In this document: positions 42,407-53,066 of the stretch, piece by piece
Layout of the letters: each line of letters opens with the position of its first letter
Position numbering within the stretch: position 1 is the stretch's first letter
Origin: Pantoea conspicua
GTDB lineage: Bacteria > Pseudomonadota > Gammaproteobacteria > Enterobacterales > Enterobacteriaceae
Reading direction: 5' to 3'
DNA: 64,000 nt
Assembly (NCBI RefSeq): GCF_002095315.1
Contig: NZ_MLFN01000128.1
Location: 179,575 to 243,574 of the forward strand
Notes under the pieces: generated by a model
Told to the model about the DNA's origin: nothing
Seen by the model: only the letters and a program-made list of their open reading frames with translations
Database searches by the model: none
Translations under genes and position numbers: made by a program

Positions 42407-44323
42407 ATGACTGATATTCAAACCACTTTTGCTGACCTTGGCCTGAACGCCGACATCCTTGAATCACTGAATGGCATGGGCTACGTTAAGCCATCCCCAA
42501 TCCAGGCTGAGTGTATTCCTCACCTGCTGGCGGGCCGTGACGTGTTAGGCATGGCGCAGACCGGGAGTGGTAAAACTGCGGCGTTCTCTCTGCCGCTGTT
42601 ACACAACATTGATCCTACTGTTAAAGCACCACAAATCCTGGTGCTGGCACCGACCCGCGAACTGGCGGTACAGGTTGCTGAAGCAGTTACCGAATTCTCT
42701 AAACACATGCGTGGCCTGAACGTGGTTGCCCTTTATGGCGGCCAGCGTTATGACGTGCAGCTGCGCGCATTGCGTCAGGGACCACAGGTTGTTGTGGGTA
42801 CACCTGGCCGTCTGCTTGACCACCTGAAACGCGGCACGTTAGATCTCTCTAACCTGCGTGGTCTGGTGCTGGATGAAGCAGACGAAATGCTGCGCATGGG
42901 CTTCATCGAAGACGTTGAAACCATCATGGCGCAAATTCCAGCCGATCATCAGACTGCGCTGTTTTCTGCAACCATGCCGGAAGCGATTCGTCGCATCACT
43001 AAACGCTTCATGAAAGACCCACAGGAAGTGCGTATTCAGTCAAGCCTGACCACGCGCCCTGATATCAGCCAGAGCTACTGGACCGCTTACGGTCGTAAAA
43101 CAGACGCACTGGTTCGCTTCCTTGAAGCGGAAGACTTTGATGCTGCCATCATCTTTGTGCGTACCAAAAACGCAACGATGGAAGTGGCTGAAGCGCTGGA
43201 GCGTAGTGGCTATAACAGCGCCGCGCTGAACGGTGACATGAACCAGGCACTGCGTGAGCAGACGCTGGAGCGCCTGAAAGATGGTCGTCTCGACATCCTG
43301 ATTGCAACTGACGTGGCGGCCCGTGGCCTGGACGTTGAGCGCATCAGTCTGGTGGTTAACTACGACATTCCGATGGACTCAGAATCTTACGTTCACCGTA
43401 TCGGCCGTACCGGTCGTGCAGGCCGCGCGGGTCGCGCCCTGCTGTTCGTTGAGAACCGCGAACGTCGTCTGCTGCGCAACATCGAACGTACCATGAAGCT
43501 GACCATCCCGGAAGTTGAGCTGCCAAATGCAGAACTGCTGGGTGAGCGTCGCCTGGCTAAATTTGCGGCCAAAGTCCAGCAGCAGCTGGAAAGCAGCGAT
43601 CTGGATCAGTACCGTGCGCTGCTGGCTAAAATGCAGCCAGAAGAAGAGATGGATCTGGAAACGCTGGCGGCAGCACTGCTGAAGATGGCACAGGGCGAAC
43701 GTCCTCTGATTCTGCCACCAGAAGCACCGCGCCCGGCACGCCGCGAATTCCGCGATCGTGACGAGCGTGATGGCCGTCGTGACAGCCGTGAAGCGCGTGA
43801 CTCACGTGGTCCACGTGAAAGCCGTGATGGCGACCGTCCACGTCGCGAACGTCGTGACGTTGGCGAAATGCAGCTCTATCGCATTGAAGTGGGTCGCGAT
43901 GATGGCGTTGAAGTTCGTCACATCGTGGGTGCGATTGCGAACGAAGGCGACATCAGCAGCCGTTACATCGGTAACATCAAGCTGTTCGGTACCCACTCAA
44001 CTATCGAGCTGCCGAAAGGCATGCCAGGCGATGTGCTGCAGCACTTCACACGTACCCGTATTCTGAACAAGCCGATGAATATGCAGTTACTGGGTGATGC
44101 ACAGCCGAACGAAGGCCGTGGCGATCGTCGTCCAGCCGGTGGTGGCGAGCGTCGTGGTCCTGCGGGTGCAGGCGCGGGCGCAAACCGTGAAGGTGGTCGT
44201 CGCTTCTCTTCTGAACGCCGTGAAGGTGGTCGTGAAGGCGGACGCAGCTTCAACCGTGAAGGCGGTCGTGGTCCACGTCGTGAAGATGGCGGTGCCGCAG
44301 CACCACGTCGTCGTGACGCATAA
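42407..44323 (+). CDS. deaD: DEAD-box RNA helicase DeaD/CsdA
   Basis: Cold-shock RNA helicase for 50S assembly and mRNA decay. The product is 638 residues (E. coli 629). Motifs [21 protein letters not shown] and [11 protein letters not shown] are present, followed by the dimerisation part and an RNA-binding domain. The C-terminal tail is rich in Arg, Gly and Glu ([19 protein letters not shown] repeats). ATG 42407 corresponds to the E. coli start; GTG 42398 would add three residues. Confidence 0.96.
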   Translation: MTDIQTTFADLGLNADILESLNGMGYVKPSPIQAECIPHLLAGRDVLGMAQTGSGKTAAFSLPLLHNIDPTVKAPQILVLAPTRELAVQVAEAVTEFSKHMRGLNVVALYGGQRYDVQLRALRQGPQVVVGTPGRLLDHLKRGTLDLSNLRGLVLDEADEMLRMGFIEDVETIMAQIPADHQTALFSATMPEAIRRITKRFMKDPQEVRIQSSLTTRPDISQSYWTAYGRKTDALVRFLEAEDFDAAIIFVRTKNATMEVAEALERSGYNSAALNGDMNQALREQTLERLKDGRLDILIATDVAARGLDVERISLVVNYDIPMDSESYVHRIGRTGRAGRAGRALLFVENRERRLLRNIERTMKLTIPEVELPNAELLGERRLAKFAAKVQQQLESSDLDQYRALLAKMQPEEEMDLETLAAALLKMAQGERPLILPPEAPRPARREFRDRDERDGRRDSREARDSRGPRESRDGDRPRRERRDVGEMQLYRIEVGRDDGVEVRHIVGAIANEGDISSRYIGNIKLFGTHSTIELPKGMPGDVLQHFTRTRILNKPMNMQLLGDAQPNEGRGDRRPAGGGERRGPAGAGAGANREGGRRFSSERREGGREGGRSFNREGGRGPRREDGGAAAPRRRDA

Positions 44324-44341
44324 CAGACGTTAAGTCGTGAT

Positions 44342-44373
44342 AAAAAGGGAAGCCTTCGGGCTTCCCTTTTTTT
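44342..44373. terminator. bidirectional terminator after deaD
   Basis: AAAAAGGGAAGCC and GGCTTCCCTTTTTTT pair around TTCG. It serves deaD and the converging SDR gene. Confidence 0.92.
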
Positions 44374-44380
44374 ATGCCGG

Positions 44381-45127
44381 TCAGGCGCCGCCGCTGATCA
44401 TCACGCGCTCGCCGCTGACGTAAGCAGACTCCTCAGACGCCAGAAACAGCGCCACCTGCGCAACATCCTCCGGCAGACCAAAACGTCCCAGCGGCGTGGC
44501 TGCCAGCATCTGCGCCTTCAGCTGCGGGCTGAATTTTTTGGCTGCCAGCAAACCTTCGGTCAGAATCATGCCTGGTGCTAACGCGTTGACCCGGATATTT
44601 TTCGGCCCCAGTTCACGCGCCAGCCCCTGTGTCAGGGTATCGATGGCGCCTTTGGTGGCGGCCCACAGCACCGAGCCCGGCGTACTGTTTTTGCTGTTCA
44701 GGGCGCTGAGATTGATAATGCTGCCGCCGTGCGGCGGAAAGTGGTGAATCGCCTGCTGACACACCAGCAGGGTGCCGAGCAGATTGACGTCGAGTTGCTG
44801 GCGCATCGCCTCCAGCGTCAGAGCCGTAAAATCACCGTGATGAAAACTGCCGGCATTGTTAACCACAATATCGGGTGCGCCGAACTGCGCCACGGTGGTG
44901 GCAAACAGCCGCTCTACATCGCGCGACTGTGACACATCCGCCTGAACTGCTACTGCTTCGCTGCCCAGTAAGCGGATATCGCTCACCACGTCGGCGGCAC
45001 CCGGCTCGTCCTGTCGATAGTTCACTATCACGCGTGCGCCAGCGGCGGCAAAAGCGATGGCGATCGCCGCACCGATCCCCTTTGACGCGCCCGTCACCAG
45101 CGCGACTCTGTTTTCCAGTGCTTTCAT
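44381..45127 (-). CDS. short-chain dehydrogenase/reductase lacking the catalytic Tyr
   Basis: A 248-residue classical SDR by fold signatures: TGASKGIG at 12-19, DVSQSRDVERLF, NNAG at 90-93, and C-terminal SGERVMISGGA. The active-site segment is unusual: where the family has YxxxK the sequence has W155-AAT-K159, and the Ser expected 13 residues earlier is Ala142 (Ser141 is next to it). Codons are TGG and GCC, so this is not an ambiguous read frame. Substrate unknown. It is divergent from an AraC-type regulator, which probably controls it. It occupies the place between deaD and yhbW where E. coli has mtr. Confidence 0.85.
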   Translation of the reverse strand: MKALENRVALVTGASKGIGAAIAIAFAAAGARVIVNYRQDEPGAADVVSDIRLLGSEAVAVQADVSQSRDVERLFATTVAQFGAPDIVVNNAGSFHHGDFTALTLEAMRQQLDVNLLGTLLVCQQAIHHFPPHGGSIINLSALNSKNSTPGSVLWAATKGAIDTLTQGLARELGPKNIRVNALAPGMILTEGLLAAKKFSPQLKAQMLAATPLGRFGLPEDVAQVALFLASEESAYVSGERVMISGGA

Positions 45128-45195
45128 AATTTTGTTCTCTGCCGTAATGATCGCGTAGCCAGACTATGCGCGCTGACCCCCGGATGGGGGTAGCG

Positions 45196-45227
45196 CAATC
45201 CTGCAAGCTTTTTGCACAATCCTGCAA
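45196..45227. promoter_or_regulatory. direct-repeat operator for the AraC-type regulator
   Basis: CAATCCTGCAA occurs at 45196-45206 and again at 45217-45227, 21 bases apart, which is two helical turns. It lies between the divergent SDR and regulator genes. Tandem direct repeats of this period are typical of AraC-family binding sites. Both copies are flanked by G/C-T-T-T-style sequence. Confidence 0.7.
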
Positions 45228-45312
45228 AAGTGAGGTTACGGGGCGGGCGTCGGGAATAACTTCAGGTAACATCGATAGCCTGGTGTAGTGACTGGCGGAA
45301 GCGGGGGGATTG

Positions 45313-46272
45313 ATGACAGAAAATGATAGATGGCAGGCGCTGGCGCAGCTAATTGACCGCCACGCACCCACTGACGGGCGGCACAACAGTGCCATTGATT
45401 GCCTGTTTTTTGGCCGAAGCTCTGCGCCCAGCGAGCCGGTGCATATTGCCCAATGGGCCAGCTTCGCGCTGGTGGCGCAGGGCGGTAAGGCGCTGCATAT
45501 CGGCGATGAAGTGCTGCATTACGGACCGGGCGATCTGCTGCTGGTGACACTGGATATGCCGGTGCGCTCCTGCGTAACCGTTGCCACGCCGGAAAAGCCC
45601 AATCTCGGGATTGGCATCGCCATCAATGAATCGCGGCTGATGCGCTATCTCGAACAGTTTCCGTCCGCGCTGCCGCCGGGGCAGGCGGGCAGTGAACGTG
45701 GCATTACGGTACATAAGATGTCGTCGCTGCTGGTCGATGCGGTGATCCGGCTGGTGCGTTTACTTGACCAGCCGCAGGACATCGCCGCGCTGGCACCGCT
45801 GATTGAGCAGGAGATCTTCTATCGGTTGCTGACCGGACCGGAAGGGCCGCGCATCCTGAATATGGCGCTGGCCGAGCGACCCGGCAACCGCGTGGCGCAG
45901 GCGGCGCGCTGGCTACGGGAAAACTTTCATCAGCCGCTGAAGATTGATCAACTCGCCAGTAAGGTGGGAATGAGCGTCTCGTCGCTGCACCATCACTTCA
46001 AAGCGGTGACCGCAATGACGCCGATGCAGTATCAGAAACAGCTACGGCTGAATGAGGCAAGAAGGCTGATGCGGGTGGAGAAGCTGGATGCCGGTACGGC
46101 GGGCTATCGGGTGGGGTATCAGAGTGCGTCGCAGTTCAGCCGGGAATACAGCCGGTTTTATGGCTGCTCACCGGCGCGTGACAGTCGCCAACTGGCGGCG
46201 GGCGCAGAGACGCTGCGTCCGCCGCAGACGGCATTACAGACTGCGGGCCGCCTCCATCGCAATGGCGAATGA
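45313..46272 (+). CDS. AraC-family transcriptional regulator
   Basis: A 319-residue regulator. The N-terminal half is an AraC_N-type cupin domain ([36 protein letters not shown]). The C-terminal half has two helix-turn-helix motifs ([27 protein letters not shown] and [22 protein letters not shown]). ATG 45313 follows GGGGGG. Divergent from the SDR across 185 bases containing the direct-repeat operator. Its 3' end overlaps yhbW by 39 bases, antisense. Ligand unknown. Confidence 0.9.
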   Translation: MTENDRWQALAQLIDRHAPTDGRHNSAIDCLFFGRSSAPSEPVHIAQWASFALVAQGGKALHIGDEVLHYGPGDLLLVTLDMPVRSCVTVATPEKPNLGIGIAINESRLMRYLEQFPSALPPGQAGSERGITVHKMSSLLVDAVIRLVRLLDQPQDIAALAPLIEQEIFYRLLTGPEGPRILNMALAERPGNRVAQAARWLRENFHQPLKIDQLASKVGMSVSSLHHHFKAVTAMTPMQYQKQLRLNEARRLMRVEKLDAGTAGYRVGYQSASQFSREYSRFYGCSPARDSRQLAAGAETLRPPQTALQTAGRLHRNGE

Positions 46273-47244
46273 ACGCAGACGGGCTTCAGTATCAAAAATC
46301 TGGCCGTTAACCATGATCTCGTCAGCCTGGGTTTCGCGCATCAGCGAGGCCAGTCCGTGACGCACTTTATCGGTATCACCGACCAGTGACATACTGAGCG
46401 CCTGCTGTACGCCATACTGCTCGGATGGCGACCAGAGATTATCCATATTCTCTACCGGTGCCGGCAAGGGACCCGGCTTACCGCGGCGCAGATTAATAAA
46501 CTGCTGCTGCTGCGAGGTAAACAGGAAACGGGCATCGCGCTCGCTGTCGGCGGCCACCACGTTGATACAGACCATCGCGTACGGTTTTTCAAGGCGCGCC
46601 GAAGGCTGGAAATTCTCACGGTAGACATGCAGCGCCTGGAATAACTGATCCGGCGCGAAATGCGAGGCAAAGGCGAACGGCAGCCCCATTCTGGCTGACA
46701 GCTGAGCGCTGTAAAGGCTGGAACCCAGCAGCCAGACCGGAATCTTCAGACCGAGACCCGGCACCGGTTGCACCGGCGGCTGATCGCCCGGTTCGGCATC
46801 GAACCAGCTAATCAACTCAGCCACATCGTCCGGGAAGGTATCGGCATGCATGCTGGAGAGATGGCGGCGTAAGGCCATCATGGTGCGCTGGTCGGAGCCG
46901 GGCGCACGGCCTAAGCCCAGATCGATACGGCCGGGATAGAGCGAAGCCAGGGTGCCGAACTGCTCGGCGATCACCAGCGGTGCATGGTTAGGCAGCATGA
47001 TACCGCCAGAGCCCAGCTGCAGTGTGTCGGTGTTCGCCGCCAGATAACCTATCAGCACCGAGGTTGCGGCGCTGGCAATGCCCGTCATGTTGTGATGTTC
47101 CGCCAGCCAGTAACGCTGATATCCCAGTTTTTCAGCCTGACGCGCCAGTGCCAGCGACGTGTGGAACGCCTCGCGCGCGGTCAGGCCCTGGGGAATCGGC
47201 GCCAGGTCCAGCACGGACAGACGAATAGGTTTTTTCTCAGACAT
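46234..47244 (-). CDS. yhbW: LLM-class flavin-dependent oxidoreductase YhbW
   Basis: A 336-residue luciferase-like monooxygenase family protein, close to E. coli YhbW (335). It opens with [14 protein letters not shown], has [14 protein letters not shown] and [13 protein letters not shown], and [14 protein letters not shown]. The substrate is not known in E. coli either. It stands alone, convergent with the AraC-type gene with a 39-base overlap at the 3' ends. Confidence 0.9.
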   Translation of the reverse strand: MSEKKPIRLSVLDLAPIPQGLTAREAFHTSLALARQAEKLGYQRYWLAEHHNMTGIASAATSVLIGYLAANTDTLQLGSGGIMLPNHAPLVIAEQFGTLASLYPGRIDLGLGRAPGSDQRTMMALRRHLSSMHADTFPDDVAELISWFDAEPGDQPPVQPVPGLGLKIPVWLLGSSLYSAQLSARMGLPFAFASHFAPDQLFQALHVYRENFQPSARLEKPYAMVCINVVAADSERDARFLFTSQQQQFINLRRGKPGPLPAPVENMDNLWSPSEQYGVQQALSMSLVGDTDKVRHGLASLMRETQADEIMVNGQIFDTEARLRSFAIAMEAARSL

Positions 47245-47360
47245 GGCTACTCCCGTTATATGGCGCAGACATTAAAATCTGCACCCTTTAGTATTACGCA
47301 TCATTTCTTATATTAAAACTGCTAACCTCAGCAGGAATATAGCCGGTATGTGCTTTCTAC

Positions 47361-48239
47361 TCAGGAAGCCAGCGTCATGCCCGCCAGTTTGCGCCAGTAG
47401 CCGTTGCAATCGTTGCCTTTCGCCATCATCAGCGGTGCCTGACCATTTTCATTGGCGCGGAAGCGATCGATCTCCGCCAGCGTTGTGCAATCCTGCGGTG
47501 AGAGCCGCACGCAATCGACCCGGTTATGCATGCCCACCAGATCGTTACCGAGGTTATAGCAGTAGCCACTCATGGTCTGAATGCCGTTAAGCACAAACAC
47601 CTGCTGACCCTCCTGCGACAGGACGCGACGACCTGCCGGATAGTTGATGCAGCAGGTTTCACAGGCATCTTTAGCCCGGTTCTCTGAACGCGCGGTGAAG
47701 CAGCGTGCCGACAGCGCCAGCGGCAGATGACCATAGCCCAGCACCTCCACCTCAAACTGCTGGCGGATACCGCGCTCTTCGCACTGCTGCAGCAACTGCA
47801 GCAGCCAGTCACGCGACATCTCGACCGGCATGCACCAGCGGGTCATGCCTTCTTTGACCAGCAGCTGCAGCGTTTCGGCGTTATAGACATTCAGCGTCGG
47901 CCCGGCGACAAACGGCAGATGACGTTCTGCAGCCATGTTCACCGTGCCAATATCATTGGCTTCGATCAGAAACTCACCATTTTCGACGTAGCGCTGCAGC
48001 TCTTTCAGTTCTGACGGCGACTGCAGCAGCGCCAGCGTGCTGAGCACCACCTGTTTGCCACTGGCCGCCAGCTCACGTGCCAGCGCCATCCAGTCCGCAT
48101 AGGCGGTGGCGCGCCGTTTGCTACATACCGCTTCGCCAAGGTAGATGATATCCGCACTGCTGCGCGCGGCCTGCTGGTAAAATTGTTCCAGCGTGTCAGT
48201 TGGCCAGTACCAGAGCACCGGTCCCAGGGCATATTGCAT
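47361..48239 (-). CDS. ubiV: O2-independent ubiquinone hydroxylation protein UbiV
   Basis: Peptidase U32 family protein that works with UbiU to hydroxylate ubiquinone precursors without O2. The product is 292 residues, as in E. coli. The 4Fe-4S ligands are represented by Cys in GEAVCSKRR and by SARCFTARSENRAKDACETCC. Second ATG (48239) is chosen for SD spacing (AAGGAG). It follows ubiU after 9 bases. Confidence 0.92.
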   Translation of the reverse strand: MQYALGPVLWYWPTDTLEQFYQQAARSSADIIYLGEAVCSKRRATAYADWMALARELAASGKQVVLSTLALLQSPSELKELQRYVENGEFLIEANDIGTVNMAAERHLPFVAGPTLNVYNAETLQLLVKEGMTRWCMPVEMSRDWLLQLLQQCEERGIRQQFEVEVLGYGHLPLALSARCFTARSENRAKDACETCCINYPAGRRVLSQEGQQVFVLNGIQTMSGYCYNLGNDLVGMHNRVDCVRLSPQDCTTLAEIDRFRANENGQAPLMMAKGNDCNGYWRKLAGMTLAS

Positions 48240-48248
48240 CATGACTCC

Positions 48249-49244
48249 TTATTGCCATTCACGGTGATAGGCGCCCAGCGTGGTCTGGGTGCCTTCGGAC
48301 AGATCACCCAGCGTCTGCATCCACTCTGGCGTGACCCCAAACTGTTCCGGCTGCGCCTGACAGCGATCGATCGCCTGACGCCAGACGCGCGCCACGTCAG
48401 CCACGTAGGCCGGGCTGCGCTGACGGCCTTCGATTTTCACCGAGGCGATGCCGGCCCGCAGCAGTTCCGGCAGCAGTTCCAGCGTATTGAGGCTGGTGGG
48501 TTCTTCCAGTACGTGATAGCGCTGATCGTTAACCTGATAGCGGCCTTTGCACAGGGTGGGGTAACCCGCGCTTTCGTCGGGGGCATAACGATCAATCAGC
48601 ACTTCATTCAGCCGTGACTCCATGCCCTGCGGCGTCTGCTGCCAGCGCACAAACTTCGCGGGCGAGCAGGCACCGGCGCTGTTGGGTGATTCACCGGTCA
48701 GCCATGATGAGAGGTAGCAACGTCCTTCCGCCATAATGCAAAGGCTGCCGAAAGCGAACACCTCCAGCGGCACCGGCGTTGAGCGGGCAAGCTGTTTCAC
48801 CTGATGAATCGACAACACCCGTGGCAGCACGACCCGGTGCAAATTGAAGTGGCGGTGATAAAAGCGAATCGCCTCAAGGTTAGTGGCGGAGGCCTGCACC
48901 GACAGATGGCGTTCAACCTCTGGATAGCGCGTTGCGGCATACTCCAGCGTGGCGATATCTGCCAGGATCAGCGCATCTGCACCGTTTTGCGCTGCCACGT
49001 CAATTGCCCGCTGCCAGCGTCCCATGCCATCCGGATGCGCAAAGGTATTGATCGCCACGTGCAGTTTGCGGCGATGCTGATGCAGATAGCGTGCGGCTTC
49101 TGCCAGCTTTTTATCGGTAAAGTTGAGACCCGCAAAGTGACGGGCATTGGTGTCATCTTTCAGTCCCACATAGACCGCATCAGCGCCATTCTCTACGGCG
49201 GTGCGCACTGCGGGTAAATTTCCTGCCGGGCAGAGCAGTTCCAT
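48249..49244 (-). CDS. ubiU: O2-independent ubiquinone hydroxylation protein UbiU
   Basis: Partner of UbiV in anaerobic ubiquinone synthesis; 4Fe-4S U32 family protein. The product is 331 residues, as in E. coli, opening MELLCPAGNLPAVRTAVENG. It keeps FAFGSLCIMAEGRCYLSSWLTGESPN and GACSPAKFVRWQQ, with the cluster Cys residues, and PTLCKGRY. ATG 49244 has GAGAGGA upstream; the frame is open to 49301. First gene of ubiUV, divergent from ubiT. Confidence 0.93.
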   Translation of the reverse strand: MELLCPAGNLPAVRTAVENGADAVYVGLKDDTNARHFAGLNFTDKKLAEAARYLHQHRRKLHVAINTFAHPDGMGRWQRAIDVAAQNGADALILADIATLEYAATRYPEVERHLSVQASATNLEAIRFYHRHFNLHRVVLPRVLSIHQVKQLARSTPVPLEVFAFGSLCIMAEGRCYLSSWLTGESPNSAGACSPAKFVRWQQTPQGMESRLNEVLIDRYAPDESAGYPTLCKGRYQVNDQRYHVLEEPTSLNTLELLPELLRAGIASVKIEGRQRSPAYVADVARVWRQAIDRCQAQPEQFGVTPEWMQTLGDLSEGTQTTLGAYHREWQ

Positions 49245-49449
49245 CGGTAATCCTCTCGACATGCAGATGGGCGTCGAGTCTAGGCATCTGCCTGCGGACA
49301 AACGTTGATTTGAGGCAGTGAAATCCCATTTGAGCGTTGCCGGTGATGATTTTTTTCATCATCCGTCAGGGGTTTTTATTGATCTAAGAGGAGGTGCGCA
49401 GAAAAGGATATGGCAATATAGGTAAAATTTTCTGAAGGGAGTGAAGAAA

Positions 49450-49974
49450 GTGTTAGAGCGGTTACATGCCAGGATTGTGAAAAAGGCGCCTGAAATCTTA
49501 GGCTTACCTGTAGCGCTAACCCCATTCCCGGTTAAAAAGTTGCTTTTGCAACAACTCCTGAACTGGCAATTTCGCCATGCTTTAGCTGAAGGTGAGTTAG
49601 ACTTTCTGGAAGGTCGCCTGCTCGGTATTGAGATTGCGGATGTCAATTTGCGATGGATCACCACGATGCAGGATGGCCGACTGGCGGTATTGCAGCACGC
49701 CGAAGCGGATGTCTGGTTTCGGGGCAATGCCAACGACTTATTGCTGGTGGCAGCACGCAAAGCAGATCCTGACATGCTGTTCTTTCAGCGCCGACTGGCG
49801 ATTGAAGGTGACACCGAGCTGGGACTGGAGGTGAAGAACGTAATGGATGCTATTGAACTCGACGCCATGCCCACCGCATTACGCACGGCGATTCAGCAGA
49901 TGGCGAATTTTGCCGAGGCCGGAATGAAACAGGACGCGAAGGCCGCACAGGCGCGCGCGGGTGTTGCATGTTGA
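49450..49974 (+). CDS. ubiT: ubiquinone biosynthesis accessory factor UbiT
   Basis: SCP2-domain lipid-binding protein of the anaerobic ubiquinone pathway. From GTG 49450 (SD AAGGGAG eight bases upstream) the product is 174 residues, the same as E. coli. The start at GTG 49441 overlaps the SD and is rejected. Core motif FFQRRLAIEGDTELGLEVKNVMDAIE. Overlaps yhbS by 7 bases. Confidence 0.92.
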   Translation: MLERLHARIVKKAPEILGLPVALTPFPVKKLLLQQLLNWQFRHALAEGELDFLEGRLLGIEIADVNLRWITTMQDGRLAVLQHAEADVWFRGNANDLLLVAARKADPDMLFFQRRLAIEGDTELGLEVKNVMDAIELDAMPTALRTAIQQMANFAEAGMKQDAKAAQARAGVAC

Positions 49975-50457
49975 TTCGTACCGAAATTGGCGTTGATGCC
50001 GCTGGCATCGACAGTTTACTCCGACGCTGTTTTGATCGTTCAGCCGAAGCTGAGCTGACCCAGGCGCTGCGTGAAGATGGCCTGCTGACCTTAGGCGTGG
50101 TTGCCACTGATGAAGGGGGTCAGGTGCTGGGCTATGCGGCATTCAGTCCGGTCAGCGTGCAGGGCGAAGATCGCGGCTGGGTTGCACTGGCACCGTTGGC
50201 GGTGGACGAAAGCCTGCGCGGTCAGGGCATCGCTAAACAGCTGATTTATGAAGGGCTGGATACGCTCAATGAGTTTGGCTACAGCGCCGTGGTAGTGCTG
50301 GGCGATCCGGCGTTTTTTAACCGTTTTGGCTTTGAGCCTGCGGCGCGTCATGGTCTGCACAGCCGCTGGCCCGGCAGCGAAGCGGCTTTCCAGGTTTATC
50401 GGCTGGCGGATAATGCTTTTGACGGCGCGGAAGGGCGCATCGATTTCGCGGAGCCGT

Positions 50458-50474
<17 letters not shown>
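49968..50474 (+). CDS. yhbS: GNAT-family acetyltransferase YhbS
   Basis: A 168-residue N-acetyltransferase fold protein. The acetyl-CoA loop is represented by [21 protein letters not shown], with [16 protein letters not shown] near the C-terminus, as in YhbS. In-cell substrate not known to me from sequence. Coupled to ubiT; its 3' end overlaps yhbQ by 17 bases on the other strand. Confidence 0.9.
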
Positions 50475-51271
<797 letters not shown>

Positions 51272-51274
51272 AAG

Positions 51275-51297
51275 CCCCTCTCCGGCAGGAGAAGGGC
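51275..51297. other. hairpin between convergent yhbP and yhbO
   Basis: CCCCTCTCC and GGAGAAGGG pair with one bulge around GGCA. There is no T run. It may end both transcripts or be a small dispersed hairpin. Confidence 0.4.
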
Positions 51298-51305
51298 GCA
51301 GCGGT

Positions 51306-51827
51306 TTAGATTGCTTCGAGGATTCGCAGGGATTCGCGATTAAATGCCGGCAGATCGTCTGGCGTCCGGCTGGTCACCAGCTTATCGTCATCCACCACCA
51401 CTTCTTTATCGTGGAAGTCAGCACCGGCGTTTATCAGATCAATAGCAATCGCTTTGACACTGGTCATCTTGCGGCCGCGTACGCCATTGGCGCTGATCAG
51501 CAGCTGTGGACCGTGGCAGATTGCAAAGATCGGTTTACCGCTGGCGACAAATTCTTTGGTAAAAGCGACAAAGCGATCGTCACCGCGCAGGGCGTCGGGT
51601 GAATGGCCGCCTGGCAGCAGCAGTGCGTCAAACTCGGCCGGGCTGACTTCATCAATGCTGCGATCGATGGTCACTTCCGCTTCGCCTTGTTTACCTTTGA
51701 CGACGTTACCCGCTTGCTTCTCAATGGTGATCACCTCAAAGCCAGCACCTTTGTAACTCTCGGCGGGTGAGGTAAATTCTGAGTCTTCAAATTCATCGGT
51801 AATCAAAACCGCAACTTTCTTGCTCAT
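51306..51827 (-). CDS. yhbO: DJ-1/PfpI family protein YhbO
   Basis: A 173-residue protein of the DJ-1/PfpI superfamily (E. coli YhbO 172), implicated in stress resistance and protein/nucleotide deglycation. The nucleophile elbow is FAICHGPQLL with the catalytic Cys, and the Glu partner lies in DEFEDSEF. LLLPGGHSPDALR is also typical. SD AAGGAGGAA is strong. Confidence 0.93.
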   Translation of the reverse strand: MSKKVAVLITDEFEDSEFTSPAESYKGAGFEVITIEKQAGNVVKGKQGEAEVTIDRSIDEVSPAEFDALLLPGGHSPDALRGDDRFVAFTKEFVASGKPIFAICHGPQLLISANGVRGRKMTSVKAIAIDLINAGADFHDKEVVVDDDKLVTSRTPDDLPAFNRESLRILEAI

Positions 51828-51971
51828 TTTTTCCTCCTTAAATGTGTGGAGCGCCGGGGCGCTTTCCTCAATAACGTATTAAGCCTGGCCGCTCAGAGTG
51901 ATAACGCAAGCCGAGCCGTATAGATCAGCTATCTTTTAACCTGTGTGCAGTGAAATAAGGACGAATCTGAG

Positions 51972-52607
51972 ATGAATCGCGTATTACTGACTGGTGCCAC
52001 CGGATTAGTCGGATCGCATCTGCTGCGCTTACTGATTGAGGACTCGCGGGTGGATGAAATCATTGCGCCGACCCGGCGGGCGCTGCCCGCAATGCGCAAG
52101 GTGGTCAATCCGGTTGAAGCCGATCTCACCGACGTACTCGGCCCGTTGCAGACCTCGCTGGATACGGTGTTTTGCTGCCTCGGGACGACGCGCAAACAGG
52201 CGGGCAGCAAGCAGGCTTTTATCCACGTCGATTACACCCTGGTGGTGGACAGCGGCCTGAGCGGATTACGGCTGGGGGCAAAACAGATGCTGGTGGTCAG
52301 CGCACATGGCGCTAACCGACACTCGCCATTTTTCTACAATCGGGTTAAAGGCGAAATGGAGAATGCACTGCGGCATCAGGGCTGGCCGCGCCTGACGCTG
52401 GTACGACCTTCGTTATTACTGGGGGATCGGGCGCAGACACGCCCCGGAGAGAGTCTGATGGCGCCGCTGTTCAGCCTGCTGCCGGGTAACTGGCGATCAG
52501 TTACTGCACGGGACGTGGCGCGCTGTCTGCATCAGCAGGCCTTTACGCCGGGCGGCGACAGTGTGACCATTATTGAATCGGGCGCGATCCCGCGGCACTC
52601 AGCGTAG
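51972..52607 (+). CDS. yraR: NAD(P)-binding protein YraR
   Basis: A 211-residue atypical SDR (NmrA/HIM1-like), the same length as E. coli YraR. The Rossmann loop is [25 protein letters not shown] and [21 protein letters not shown] follow. Function not established. Its end overlaps nrdG by 9 bases in convergent orientation. Confidence 0.9.
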   Translation: MNRVLLTGATGLVGSHLLRLLIEDSRVDEIIAPTRRALPAMRKVVNPVEADLTDVLGPLQTSLDTVFCCLGTTRKQAGSKQAFIHVDYTLVVDSGLSGLRLGAKQMLVVSAHGANRHSPFFYNRVKGEMENALRHQGWPRLTLVRPSLLLGDRAQTRPGESLMAPLFSLLPGNWRSVTARDVARCLHQQAFTPGGDSVTIIESGAIPRHSA

Positions 52608-53066
52608 CGGCCAGATGCGCTGATTGCGGCTGCCGCGCCAGGGCAGAGTGAGATCTTTTTCCGCTTCAACGAAGCGGCCATCAATCAGCACGTCGAGATA
52701 ATCCAGCACCTCGCGCTGCGCCGCATTCAGCTCCTGCATCCGGTAACCGGTCCACAGCCAGATATCCTTGCCAGCACACTCCTGTCGTACCCGCTTCACC
52801 AGCCGGCGAATGTGCGGCACGTTATGCGGATGCAGGGGATCGCCGCCGCTCAGCGACAACCCCTGGCGCGGGATGCGGGTGTCCTGCAAATCTGCCAGCA
52901 ACTGCTCTTCCATCGCCAGGGTAAAGGGAACGCCCGAGTCGAGCCGCCAGGTGCTCTGGTTGTAGCAGCCGCGGCACTGATGCTCGCAGCCAGCGACAAA
53001 CAGGGTACAGCGTGTTCCCGGCCCGTTAACGATATCCACATCGTAATAGCGATGGATATGCATCAT
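52599..53066 (-). CDS. nrdG: anaerobic ribonucleotide reductase activating enzyme NrdG
   Basis: Radical SAM enzyme that puts the glycyl radical on NrdD. The product is 155 residues (E. coli 154). The cluster motif is CEHQCRGC within [19 protein letters not shown], and [12 protein letters not shown] is the SAM-binding GGE-like segment. ATG 53066 overlaps the nrdD stop as ATGA; a second ATG at 53063 would match the E. coli length. Confidence 0.94.
   Translation of the reverse strand: MMHIHRYYDVDIVNGPGTRCTLFVAGCEHQCRGCYNQSTWRLDSGVPFTLAMEEQLLADLQDTRIPRQGLSLSGGDPLHPHNVPHIRRLVKRVRQECAGKDIWLWTGYRMQELNAAQREVLDYLDVLIDGRFVEAEKDLTLPWRGSRNQRIWPLR

Noticed and set aside
43700..44300. Repeat array at the end of deaD
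   Set aside because: Arg/Gly/Glu-rich coding repeats typical of DeaD tails, not a CRISPR or satellite; spacing and sequence vary.
49245..49449. FNR sites between ubiU and ubiT
   Set aside because: Only TTGAT half-sites (for example near 49306 and 49377) without the matching ATCAA half at the right spacing, so I do not claim an FNR box.
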